A stretch of 64,000 nt of DNA from the NCBI GenBank assembly GCA_019009955.1, contig CM032229.1, forward strand, positions 4,518,001-4,582,000. Direction: 5' to 3'. Origin of the DNA: Riptortus pedestris. Its lineage: Eukaryota; Arthropoda; Insecta; Hemiptera; Alydidae. Below the pieces are notes generated by a model that did no database searches, was not told where the DNA came from, and was given only the letters and a program-made list of their open reading frames with translations. Below are positions 35,291-45,700 of the stretch, in pieces. The position numbers were made by a program, and so were the translations under genes. Positions within the stretch are counted from its first letter, which is position 1; every line of letters starts with the position of its first letter.

Positions 35291-36089
35291 GTCCGTCACG
35301 CAGGGGCTGCGTAAACTAAGCAGATTTCCCTCGGGAAGTTTAGTAATAGATAAATATACATACTGCTAACACAACAACACCGTGAATAAATACAAACGGA
35401 AATAAGAAATGTTTCATCCAATTTCAATAACCTGCCGACAGGAAGCGTTAGATTAGAAACGTAAACAAACGGGCCGGGCCGGCTCACACCGGAAAGAAAA
35501 ACAATTACTGAAATATTATATTATATCAGAATATAACACATTAATTTTATTGAGAACTATTTACTATACTAGTACTGTAATTAATAATGAGTCAGAATAA
35601 TTGTTATCTCAAACAATAAAATTTTAGTAGTCCAAAACTTTAAGATGGGGGGTGGGGTCACCAGGGCATATTTGCATGTATCTCGTATAATAAAGGTCTC
35701 TTGAATACAATTTTTGGTATTTAAACTTTCAATAATGTGATTTATTATGTAGCAGAGTATTGTTTACGTAACATGAGTAGAAGTAGCGGTTTGCTAAAAA
35801 CTGAAAAATGCAATCATCTCGGTTAATATTCAAGATAGAGAATAAACGTATATAACAATATTTATAGTAAATTTAATTCGCAATAAGATTGGTTATATAC
35901 AATTTTTTGATCCGATGCATAATAACGGAGATATTTGGAATTTTCGAAAATCCCCCCCTTTAAACCCCCCCCTCCCTCTGGTCCGATTTCAGCCATTAAC
36001 GAACTTGATCTGTCTTTTTACATAAAACGGTTAAATATCGAGTTTCGTAACGATTAAACAAAAATTGCGACCGCTAGAGCGGTAACAGT

Positions 36090-36159
<70 letters not shown>

Positions 36160-36160
36160 T

Positions 36161-36200
<40 letters not shown>

Positions 36201-36325
36201 TTTTTGAACGGACCTCATTTTCGTCATCTACTAGGTAGGATCGATGGACATTTGAAGAAAAATTTCGAAAATTCCGTCATGAGTCCAACCTCAATAGCTG
36301 ATTTCCCTTAAGGGAAATCTGCTAA
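35291..36325 (+). mobile_element. HINE-like element, long variant, inserted in gypsy RNase H
   Basis: The most complete long copy (1035 bp). 5' end GTCCGTCACGCAGGGGCTGC and AGCAGATTTCCC; long-variant body; C-rich tract near 35955-35990; (TA)n at 36094-36198; GATTTCCCTTAAGGGAAATC then TGCTAA. The gypsy reading frame is intact on both sides. Confidence 0.9.
36094..36198. repeat. (TA)n microsatellite, largest single tract
   Basis: The core microsatellite of the HINE-like element at 35291-36325, about 105 bp with a short GATA interruption. Comparable tracts lie at 37444-37496, 38519-38596, 48909-48962 and 52474-52520, each inside or beside a HINE-like copy. Confidence 0.9.
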
Positions 36326-36797
36326 ATGATATTCACAGAAAGAACGGGAAGCACTGGTGATCATTTTTGCAATTCAAAAATTTAGAATTTATCTGTCGGG
36401 AAGGGAATTTTGGCTTGAGACAGATCACCGCCTATAATTGTCTCTTTTTGGATTAATGAGAAGAGTACCAAGTACAACTACGTCTAGGTTACAAAGATGG
36501 GCATTGTTCTTGACCAATTTTAAATTCAAGATTGAGTATATTTCTACAGAGAAATTTGGTAAAGTTGATGGATTAAATCATTTACCCATTGAAGGAGAAG
36601 AATTTGATAATGAAGACTATGGGTATCAGCAGGTTGAAGCAGTATAATACAATGAAAGCATTGAGAAAATTCCGTTAACATGACAAGGGAGAATGAACTA
36701 GAGACAGGAACCGATCAGGTCCTAAGTGAAGTCAGGAAATACATTGTCGAAGGTTGGCCCACTGATACTTCACCAGAATGTAAAGTGTACAAGAGTA
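36326..36797 (+). pseudogene. Ty3/gypsy copy 2, RNase H end
   Basis: Resumes YSQKEREALVIIFAIQKFRI then GREFWLETDHR, a gypsy RNase H. After a frameshift near 36430 it continues LQRWALFLTNFKFKIEYIST and a VDGLNHLPIE segment (the usual 'ADxLSRLP' position). It breaks off at 36797 at a HINE-like fragment. Confidence 0.85.
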
Positions 36798-36888
36798 AAT
36801 AGGATCGATGGACATTTGAAGAAAAATGTCGAAATTCCGTCATGAGTACAACCTCAATAGCTGATTTCCCTTAAGGGAAATCTGCTAA
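36798..36888 (+). mobile_element. HINE-like 3'-end fragment
   Basis: Only the last ~90 bp: AGGATCGATGGACATTTGAA, then GATTTCCCTTAAGGGAAATC and TGCTAA, directly followed by a complete copy in the same orientation. Confidence 0.8.
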
Positions 36889-36890
36889 AA

Positions 36891-37439
36891 AGTCCGTCAT
36901 GCAGGGGCTGCGTAAACTAAGCAGATTTCCCACGTGAAGTTTTACAATAGAGAAATCTGCCTAATAACAACTGTAGTAGTAAGAAACCTCTAAACCTAAA
37001 ACATTATTTAGGGCGTAATAACCCAGTAGTTTCTAGCCCCAAAAAACAGTTAACCTAACCTCTAAACCTATTCACGAGGGACGAATAGTTATGGAAACGG
37101 CCACCAGAGCTCTCGGCGGAAAGTCCAAACATAGCCTAGGTGACCACACGCAGAATACAAATGCAAATATCTCGGTTAGTATTCAAGATACAGAATAAAT
37201 GTATAGAACAATATTTATAGTAAATTTAATTTGCAATAAGATTTATTCTATACAAGTTTTCGATCCGACGCATAATAACGGAGATATTTTGAATTTTCAA
37301 AAATCCCCCCTCTAAACCCCCCCTCCCACTGGTCCGATTTCAGCCATTAACGAACTTGATCTTCCATTTTACATGAAACGATTACATTCCGAGTTTGGTA
37401 AAGATCAAACAAAAATAGCGACCGCTAGAGCGTTAAAAG

Positions 37440-37501
<62 letters not shown>

Positions 37502-37621
37502 GAACGGACCTCATTTTCGTCATCTCCTGGGTAGGATCGATGGACATTTGAAGAAATTTTTCGAAACTCGCATCATGAGTACGACCTCAATAGCTGATTT
37601 CCCCTAAGGGAAATCTGCTAA
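36891..37621 (+). mobile_element. HINE-like element, variant III
   Basis: Starts AGTCCGTCATGCAGGGGCTG. After the subterminal repeat it has a distinct block (ACAACTGTAGTAGTAAGAAA and TTATTTAGGGCGTAATAACC) shared with the minus copy at 37941-39380. (TA)n at 37444-37496. Ends CCCCTAAGGGAAATCTGCTA. Confidence 0.88.
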
Positions 37622-37940
37622 AAGATCAATAACAGTTCACGAAAGCTGCATCATGTGGGGTTTGCGAACGGAGATTCCCCCTAAATACCGAACTTATGTC
37701 TTGCGTGATTTACATGACACTCACATGGGAGTAGTAAAAATGAAAGCAAAAGCTAGAGAAAGAGTATGGTGGAATGGGTTGGATAATGACATCGAAGAGA
37801 TATCGAGGTCATGTTCCGTCTGTAATCAGTATGCGGCAAAAGAACCAGAGAGCAAATATTGTAGCAGTTGGCCAGAGACTACAGAAGTATGGTCTCGTGT
37901 ACATCTAGACCTGGCGGTACATTTATTGCGGAACACTTTT
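37622..37940 (+). pseudogene. Ty3/gypsy copy 2, integrase zinc-binding region
   Basis: Reads HESCIMWGLRTEIPPKYRTY, then LHDTHMGVVKMKAKARERVW and CSVCNQY, the HHCC zinc finger of a gypsy integrase. It is followed by WPETTEVWSRVHLDLA, the first catalytic Asp region. It breaks at 37940 where a HINE-like pair is inserted. Confidence 0.87.
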
Positions 37941-38517
37941 AGCAGATTTCCCTTAAGGGAAATCAGCTATTGAGGTCGTACTCATGACGCGAGTTTCGAA
38001 AAATTTCTTCAAATGTCCATCGATCCTACCCAGGAGATGACAAAAAAAGTCCGTCACGCAGGGGCTGCGTAAACTAAGCAGATTTCCCACGTGAAGATAT
38101 ACAGTAAAGAAATCTCCATAGGAGAGCCAAACGGTAACGGCAAAGGGGCGAACTAGCTTTTCGCGGAAAATTCAAAAATCCGTTATCGGCCCAAATTTCA
38201 TAAAAATGCAAATATCTCGGTTAATATTCAAGATAGGGAATAAATGTATATAACAATATTTATAGTACATTTAATTTGCAATAAGATTGATTCTGTACAA
38301 TTTTTCGATCCGACGTATAGTAACGGAGATATTTCGAATTTTCGAAAATCCTCCCCTCTAAACCCCCCCCCCTCCCACTGGTCCGATTTCAGCCGTTAAC
38401 GAGCTTGATCTTTCTTTTTACATAAAACGACTAAATATCGAGTTTGGTAACGATCAAACAAAAATTGCGACCGCTAGAGCGGTAACAGACAAATATATAG
38501 ATAGATAGATAGATAGA

Positions 38518-38598
<81 letters not shown>

Positions 38599-38737
38599 TT
38601 TTGAACGGACCTCATTTTCGTCATCTCCTGGGTAGGATCGATAGACATTTGAAGAAAAATTTCGAAAATCGCATCATGAGTACAACCTCAATAGCTGATT
38701 TCCCTTAAGGGAAATCTGCTAAAAATGAGGTCCGTTC

Positions 38738-38780
<43 letters not shown>

Positions 38781-39380
38781 TATAGATATATATAGATATA
38801 GATATATATAGATATAGATATATTTGTCTATTAACGCTCAAGCGGTCGCAATTTTTGTTTGATCGTTACCAAACTCGGAAATTAATCGTTTTATGTAAAA
38901 AGGAAGATCAAGTTCGTTAATGGCTGAAATCGGACCAGTTGGAGGGGGGGGGGGTTAGAGGGGGGATTTTTGAAAATTCAAAATATATCCGTTATTATGC
39001 GTCGGATCGAAAAATTGTATAGAATAAATCTTATTGCAAATTCAATTTACTATAAATATTGTCCTATACATGTTTTCTGTATCTTGAATATTAACCGAGA
39101 TATTTGCATTTGTATTCTGCGTGTGTTCGCCAGTAGGCTATGTTCGGACTTTCCGCCGAGAGCTCTGGTGGCCATTTCCATAACTATTCGTCCCTCGTGA
39201 ATAGGTTTAGAGATTAGGTTAACTGTTTTTTTGGGGCTAGAAACTACTGGGTTATTACGCCCTAAATAATGTTTTAGGTTTTGAGGTTTCTTACTACTAC
39301 AGTTGTTATTAGGCAGATTTCTCTATTGCAAAACCACGTGGGAAATCTGCTTAGTTTACGCAGCCCCTGCGTGACGGACT
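37941..39380 (-). mobile_element. HINE-like element, variant III, interrupted by a second copy
   Basis: The 3' end (reversed TAGCAGATTTCCCTTAAGGG) is at 37941-37965 and the 5' end (reversed CCCCTGCGTGACGGACT) at 39364-39380. It is split at 38041-38725 by a plus-strand copy: left part ends CCCAGGAGATGAC, right part begins AATGAGGTCCGTTCAAAATT, and these are contiguous in every intact copy. It shares the variant-III block with 36891-37621. Confidence 0.85.
38048..38722 (+). mobile_element. HINE-like element nested in another HINE-like element
   Basis: Complete short-variant copy: AGTCCGTCACGCAGGGGCTG, AGCAGATTTCCC, C-rich tract (38365-38377), GATA/TA microsatellite (38497-38596), GATTTCCCTTAAGGGAAATC, TGCTAA. 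Inserted into the GAAAATGAGGTCC stretch of the 37941-39380 element. Confidence 0.9.
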
Positions 39381-40011
39381 TTTTTTTTTGACGCCCATTC
39401 AGGTTGAGTGGAAATTGTAAAACTAAACTCAACAACTTCAGCAGTCATTATTAAACATATAAAGGCATGGATTTCTCATTTTGGAATACCCAAGACCTTA
39501 GTTACCGATAACGGAACTTATTTCACATCTAGTGAGTTTAAGCAGCTTTTCAGACAAGGTGGAATCAAACACGTGACCACTCCAGTTTATCATCCGCAAT
39601 CAAATGGACAAGTCGAAAAATAGGGACAATGAAAAGTAGCCTGAAAAAGATTTGTTCTGGGAAGTCGGATATATCTTTAGAGGACAATTTGAATAATTTT
39701 CTTTTTAAACACCTCACTTGTGTCAGATGGATTTTCTATGTTCGGAACAAAAAGAAGCAAACAAGAATATGAATGAGAACAAGAGGAAATCTGTGAAAGA
39801 AGGAAGACCAAATGCCGTAAAATATTTCAGGCCGAAGGAGTTGGTCTAGGCGCTAGTCGACAGGCAAGGGAAGGCGTTCTGGAAGCCCATTGTGATCCAG
39901 AAGATACTCGGACAGAACACTTAGCTGGTTGAAGTAGAAGAAAGGCTGATGGGGAAACACTCGGATCAGCGAAGGTACTGGCAAAAGAAGGGGATCATCT
40001 ACGGGGGCAGA
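39381..40011 (+). pseudogene. Ty3/gypsy copy 2, integrase core and C-terminus
   Basis: Picks up at DAHSG*VEIVKL and continues AWISHFGIPKTLVTDNGTYF then HVTTPVYHPQSNGQVEK, covering the second Asp (TDNG) and the Glu (GQVEK) of the DDE triad. Several stops and frameshifts follow, with a degraded C-terminal tail. The final ACGGGGGCAGA is the likely polypurine tract. Confidence 0.87.
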
Positions 40012-40142
40012 TGTTGTAGATCAGATGTTTAGTAGCTCAGATGTTTGGAGAGATCAGATGTGTTGTAGGTTAATAGATGTAAGAGAACATGGTGTTAATA
40101 TAAAGTTTGTGATTAAAAGTAGAAAGTGTCTATTCTATTACA
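40012..40142 (+). repeat. Gypsy copy 2, 3' LTR (probable)
   Basis: 131 bp starting TGTTGTAGATCAGATG just after the polypurine tract and ending TTCTATTACA, so TG...CA. It has an internal repeat of AGATCAGATG and an AATATAAAG that may be a poly(A) signal. No matching 5' LTR was found in the window. Confidence 0.65.
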
Positions 40143-40582
40143 ATTAAGTTATTTGTAAACATAACAATATAGTTTTTGAAACATGACATGGACGATATAT
40201 TGTTAGACGACCCTTCTTTACCCATACCATCATCCGACTCTATATTTGTTATTTACTACTAAGGATATTCAAATTCCTCCTTTTTTACAACCGATTGCCT
40301 TATCTAAGGATTGATTCGACAGAATCTCGCGCAAAAATTAAGTCGATGAAATGATTGACAGATCAAATAAGTAAATAATATCTGCCGGGTATTATTTCTT
40401 ATAGAGATTTTTGTGAACATTTCAATTGAAAGCTATTTCTATTAGCCTAAATTTATACTGAGTAATTATGATATTCTAAGAATATAAGGCCAACATATTT
40501 ACCCTTATACCACTAAAAAAAAGTATTTCATCTTCCTTATCCAATTACTAAAAGCAGATGACTTAGTTGTACTGTAAGTCTT
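40143..40582. other. Unassigned spacer
   Basis: AT-rich sequence between the gypsy LTR and the next HINE-like copy. A similar stretch occurs at about 49560-49800 (AAGGAAGATGAAATACATTT there; AAAAAAGTATTTCATCTTCC here, inverted), suggesting an inverted duplicate of flanking sequence. Confidence 0.4.
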
Positions 40583-41500
40583 TTAGCAGATTTCCCTCGG
40601 GGGAAATCAGCTATTGAGGTCGTACTCATGAGGCTATTTTCGAAATTTTTCTTCAAATGTCTATCGATCCTACCTAGGCGATGACGAAAATGAGGCCCGT
40701 TCCAAAATGTATATATATAAAACTCGATATTTAGTCGTTTTATGAAAAAAGAAAGATTAAGTTCGTTAACGGCTGAAATCGGACCAGGGGAGGAAATTTC
40801 GAAAATTCGAAATATCTCTGTTACTATACGTCGGATCGAAAATAAGTATAAAAAGCATCTTATTGCAAATTAAATTTACTATAAATATTGATATATATAT
40901 TTATTCTCTATATTGAATATTAACCGAGAAATTTGCATTTTTCAGTTTTGAGCCTTCAGCAAACCCTCACTTGTACTCATGTCATATTAACAATAAGCTG
41001 TTATATCATGAAGCACTTCATTACAAGGTTAAATACCAAATATTGTTTTCATTGAACTTTTACTTCATGAGCTATGTGTAAATACGTTCTGTTGACCCCC
41101 CCCCTTCTTTTGTTCTTGGATTACTCAAATTTTAGTGTTTAAGATAAAAATGGTTCAGATTCCTTACAAATTACAGCACTAGCTTTAATAAATTGTTTTG
41201 TTTCAATAAAATTAATGCATTAAAATTTAAATACAGATATTTTTCATAAATTGTTTGTCTTTTAGGGTTATCTATCTATTCAGCGACCTATGAGGTTGGC
41301 TGGCCTGTTTGTTTACAATTCAGCCACTTTCCGTTGTAGAGATTATTAACTTGTATTGTAAATTGACTGAAAGATTTCTCATTACCGTTTGTATTTATTC
41401 ACTTAACATTCACGGTAGTGTTACCTGTATGTATATTTATCTATTGTAAATCTTCACGTGGGAAATCTGCTTAGTTTACGCAGCCCCTGCGTGACGGACT
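40583..41500 (-). mobile_element. HINE-like element, long variant
   Basis: Reversed 3' end TTAGCAGATTTCCCTCGGGG at 40582; reversed 5' end GCAGCCCCTGCGTGACGGAC near 41480-41499. The microsatellite is reduced to a few TA units near 40708. The C-run at 41097-41103 and the TTACCGTTTGTATTTATTCA segment identify the long variant. Confidence 0.85.
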
Positions 41501-41613
41501 TCTAAATAATTAATGCTTACAAGGAAAACCAATGTTCAAGGCAGAGTCATATAGCTCTTCACCACTCCTGGTCTCCTGGTAGGCTTCCCATCAATGAGCT
41601 GGCACGGCTCAGA

Positions 41614-41753
41614 AAAGCAGATTTCCCTTAAATTCAATGAGGCACCAAGCAAATGATGTTCGTTGTACTCATGAAGTGGCATCTTTAAAATTTTTAAAAA
41701 TTGTATATTAATCCTACCTAGAATGATGAAAATGAGCCCCGTTCAAAATGTTT

Positions 41754-41814
<61 letters not shown>

Positions 41815-42220
41815 ATTGTCTGCTGTTACCACTCTTCCGGTCGCAATTTTTGTTTAGAAGTTACCAAACTCGAAATATATGCGTTTTGTTCGTTAACTGC
41901 TCAGATCCAACAGGTGGGTGGGGGGGGGGGAGGAATTTCGAAAATTTGTAGTATTTCCGTTATTAAACGTCGGATTGAAAAATTGTATAGGATTAATCTT
42001 GTTAATCTATTGATGGCCTACAATTGCTGTTCTATGCATTTTTTCATAGGTTAGCGATTTGCTTTTCGTACTTTCTTGTTTTCGGCTTTTCCCATTTATC
42101 TGGTTTTTTTTTTTTCCATAGAAATAGGAAATATGTTGTGATATTAGGTCACAAATGAGTTGTACCATCACCTGGAAGTTATGTACCCACGGAGTTCTTG
42201 CTGCCCCTGCGTGAAGGACT
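41614..42220 (-). mobile_element. HINE-like element, diverged
   Basis: Reversed 3' end AAAGCAGATTTCCCTTAAAT has lost half of the terminal palindrome. (TA)n at 41752-41814; G-run at 41915-41930. Reversed 5' end TGCCCCTGCGTGAAGGACTT at 42202-42221. Less conserved than neighbouring copies. Confidence 0.7.
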
Positions 42221-42639
42221 TCTTTAGGTTATAAGTAAGCATGACTGAATCATTTAGGAGATCTCATAACATTTACCAATGGTGTTAATTTTCCTTTTAA
42301 TTTATTTTACCATGACAGCAAATTTCAGGAAATGTAAAATAAAAAATAAAACATCAACATTTTTAATTATGTTTTAAAATAATGCTAAGAGGAAAATTAT
42401 TTTAAACCTTTTAACTACATTGGGTAAGAATTAAATGTTATAGAACATTAGTAATGCTAATTTAAATTAGAACTGCATCTTCAAAAAATAGTGCGCATTG
42501 TTAAAATCAGGGAGTCATTTCTGAATATTTTTTTTTTTAGTTTGGAGTTCATTTCTTTTCATGATATAGCATATTGAGATGTTCTTAAATGTCATTTCAG
42601 TAGGATAGTTTCTGGAGAAGATGAGACAGGGGGGTTGTA
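42221..42639. other. Upstream region of gene A
   Basis: AT-rich with no recognised repeat. Homology with the upstream region of gene B starts only near 42595 (CATTTCAGTAGGATAGTTTC). Confidence 0.4.
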
Positions 42640-42719
42640 GCTAATGAGTGTCCAGGGTCCAGAGAGAGGAGAGGGGGCAGGCCCAGGACTATATAGAGTG
42701 ATGCAACTCTCCATGCTTC
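42640..42719 (+). promoter_or_regulatory. Core promoter of glycine-rich gene A
   Basis: TATATAG at 42690-42696 is followed 30 bp later by an arthropod initiator TCAG (42718-42721), predicting transcription start at 42720. A purine-rich block AGAGAGAGGAGAGGGGGCAG lies just upstream. The same arrangement, nearly base for base, stands before gene B. Confidence 0.75.
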
Positions 42720-45700
42720 AGCCACAACTAGCCCATCTTCAGCTAACAACATCGTGTCTTCTCATCTGTCAACGTGAGTACATTCCTATCCTGCACTTAT
42801 ATACATCTATTCAACTCAATATCATTCAGAAAGTACTATATCGCTACTTAAGTAATCAATTTTAATAAGTCTAATAAGTCACGGGAAATAACAACACAGG
42901 AATCATAGTATTGCATTTTCAAAGAAGTAATTTATAAAAAAAAAAAAAAATGAATAAAATAATTAAAAACATTGATATTTTTGTATAGTACAATACTTTT
43001 TAAAATGTAAAAATTAAATATTTGGAGAAAGATAGAAAATAAGAACTGACAGGAGAAAAAATACAAAACAAATATTATTCTCTTGACCTCATGCAATAGT
43101 ATTCCAACAGTAAAATGGTCAATTTATTAACATTGTTCCTGCGATCATAACAATGATTTTTCAGTTTTAACGTTCTTACAGTAGGTGTGCAATGCATATA
43201 TAATTTAGATAAAAATATATATTTTTATGATGGACAATTAGTTTTTATTTCATAATAAACGTTAATGATTTCCCATTTTATTAAAAATGTTTCTTTCGTA
43301 AACATTTTAGGAATAAGAGCAAAAAATGCCCTAAAACGCACACAGATTATGTTTTTCAATGTTCTTGAACAGTTTTATTCCTATTATATAATTAATTAAT
43401 TGTATTTTGAAATTTTCTTCCTATAAAAATCATTAATTAACTATAATTAGAAGTTTTCTTCCAATAAAAATCACCAGTTAACTATATTTAGAAATTTCCT
43501 TTGTATAATAACAACAATTAAATTCTATTTAGAAGTTTCCTTTGTATAATAACAGCGATTAAATTCTATTTAGAAGTTTCTTTTGTATAATAACAGCAAT
43601 TAACTATATTTAGAAATTTCCTTTGTATAATATCATCAATTAAATATATTTAGAAGTTTTCTTCCTGTAAAAATCACCAGTTAACTATATTTAGAAAACA
43701 AAAAAAGTAATATGCAGTTGCTGCACTTGGTAGATAAACACTCTGAAAGCAAGTATAATTAAAACCGGTTTTACCAAACGGTATAGTTACGACAGAAAAA
43801 TCATTAGATTAAGCCCTTAATTTCAAGTTTTATGGAAGAGAGCACGAAATATCAACAACAATGTATACTGAGCATTTATTTATTTTTTCTTTCTCAACAT
43901 TACTTCACATTCACATTATATATTCTTTTTTAAATGATTGTATCTTTTGAATGAAAGGTCTCTTGAGCTAGAAGTTTATTTGGAGTGGATTTTTATGTAT
44001 TTTATTTAGTAATGAAAAATAACTCAGAAATCATTGGATACGTACAAAAAGTTACCAACAGACAAACCGTAGTAATGTGTTCTTATTAAACAATTCTAAT
44101 ATGCGTGTGAAACCAATCTCTAATTGTGGTAACCAATTGAATCTGAAACTGTCGGGACATTCAGAGTCTTAACCGTCCTGAGTACCCAAAGAAGTTACAT
44201 AATATACATTACAGAGGTTACATATACATTACAGAAATTACATATTCATTACATAATTTAAATATGTATAAATCCTATAAGAATTGCTCACATTAATCCA
44301 AATATAGTTTTTATAACTGTTTTCGTAATTAAATAAATAGAATCATATCTTTTTACAAGATAAAATAATCTCTTATTGAGTTCGCCTGTGATATTAAAAA
44401 TATATGTCTCACCTGCTCATTAATATTTAGATTATTCATGGTACTGAGTTCTGCTAGAAATATTGTGTCCCCAAGGAATTCTACTGATTCTTGCGTCAAC
44501 AGAAGACTTTCTCAGTACAGTCATGGTTGTCAATATCTGACTATGTCTATTAGCTGCTGCTAGCTTGTTCCGGACAGTATGCACTTAAGAAGCCATTGAC
44601 TTAGGAAATATATACTTTGAACTACAGAGACAGATAGCATCGTGAAGCAGATTTAAATGCTGTCCTCAGGAAAAAAGCAAGCGAAACGTCGGTCAATACG
44701 TTGTGACCTCAGTATCCGATATGTTCATCGCATTATACACTACGCTTTGTTGCTATAGAAATTCAGTTGCCTTCCACATTCTAATAGGCCGAAAAGGTTT
44801 GCTTTTTTTCTGTGGACATTCCGAGAGGATAACCTGGAAGGTCAGTCAATTGTGGCATTGAATAGCTTTGTCACTCGTCCCCACTCGATAGCAGCTATAG
44901 TTGTGGTGCCTAACACATTGATGGCTATTTGCAGGTGGAGACTCACTTCAGCAAACTCCCGACAGAGAGCGTCATGGCTCATCGTTCTTCCAGCAACCGG
45001 AGCACAGCCTTGTCCCACCTGGGACTCGTCCTCTCTGCCATCTACCTCAACCTAACTTTGGACTCGGTAAGCGACACCAGATTATTATCAGAATAATCTT
45101 ATCAAGAACTAAAAATACTTCCCATAGGGCCTTGAGACACTTGTTCACTTGTTTTGTTCATCAGGTGAACGGTAGCGAGCACCACTCTTACGGCGGAGGA
45201 GGTTATTACCCACCAATGGTTATCCCGCCGCAGATGTGGCCCGAAGTGCTGACTAGACTGGCTATCGGAGGGTTCGGAGGTTTCGAAGACCTTGCAGGTG
45301 CCAGAGGCTTCTTCAACCAAGGAGCTAACAATGGATACAACAACAATGGAGGATTCTATGATGATCTCTTTGCACAGAGGAATGCCTATGACGTAGGCCA
45401 GGGCTACGGAAGTGAGTAAACCAAACTGTAATATCTCTTCTTCACTAGACATTTAATCTTCCTGTATTTTATTCTTTGTGATCTAGATCTGTGAATCTAC
45501 TCCTCAAAATAGTCTACATCGCCTATGTCTTTCTTCCACTATAGACTAGCTCTTTTTATCTTTCTTTGACTTTAGATCTACTATTTTATTTCACTATCAC
45601 TGTATAAGTGCTCTTGCAGTTACCCAGTAATTCCTATCTCAGGACATTACAAATGCGTGGAGTTTGTTTTGAGAAATGTTTGAAAATAATTCCTTTAGAC

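Noticed and set aside
38454..38648. IYIYIY-type open frames (also at 48892, 52426, 52783, 41748)
   Set aside because: Products of TA microsatellites in HINE-like or Helitron elements.
42644..42865. 73-aa frame conserved between the two duplicates (also 56811-57032)
   Set aside because: It spans the promoter, the inferred start site, exon 1 and intron 1. Conservation is explained by the conserved promoter block.
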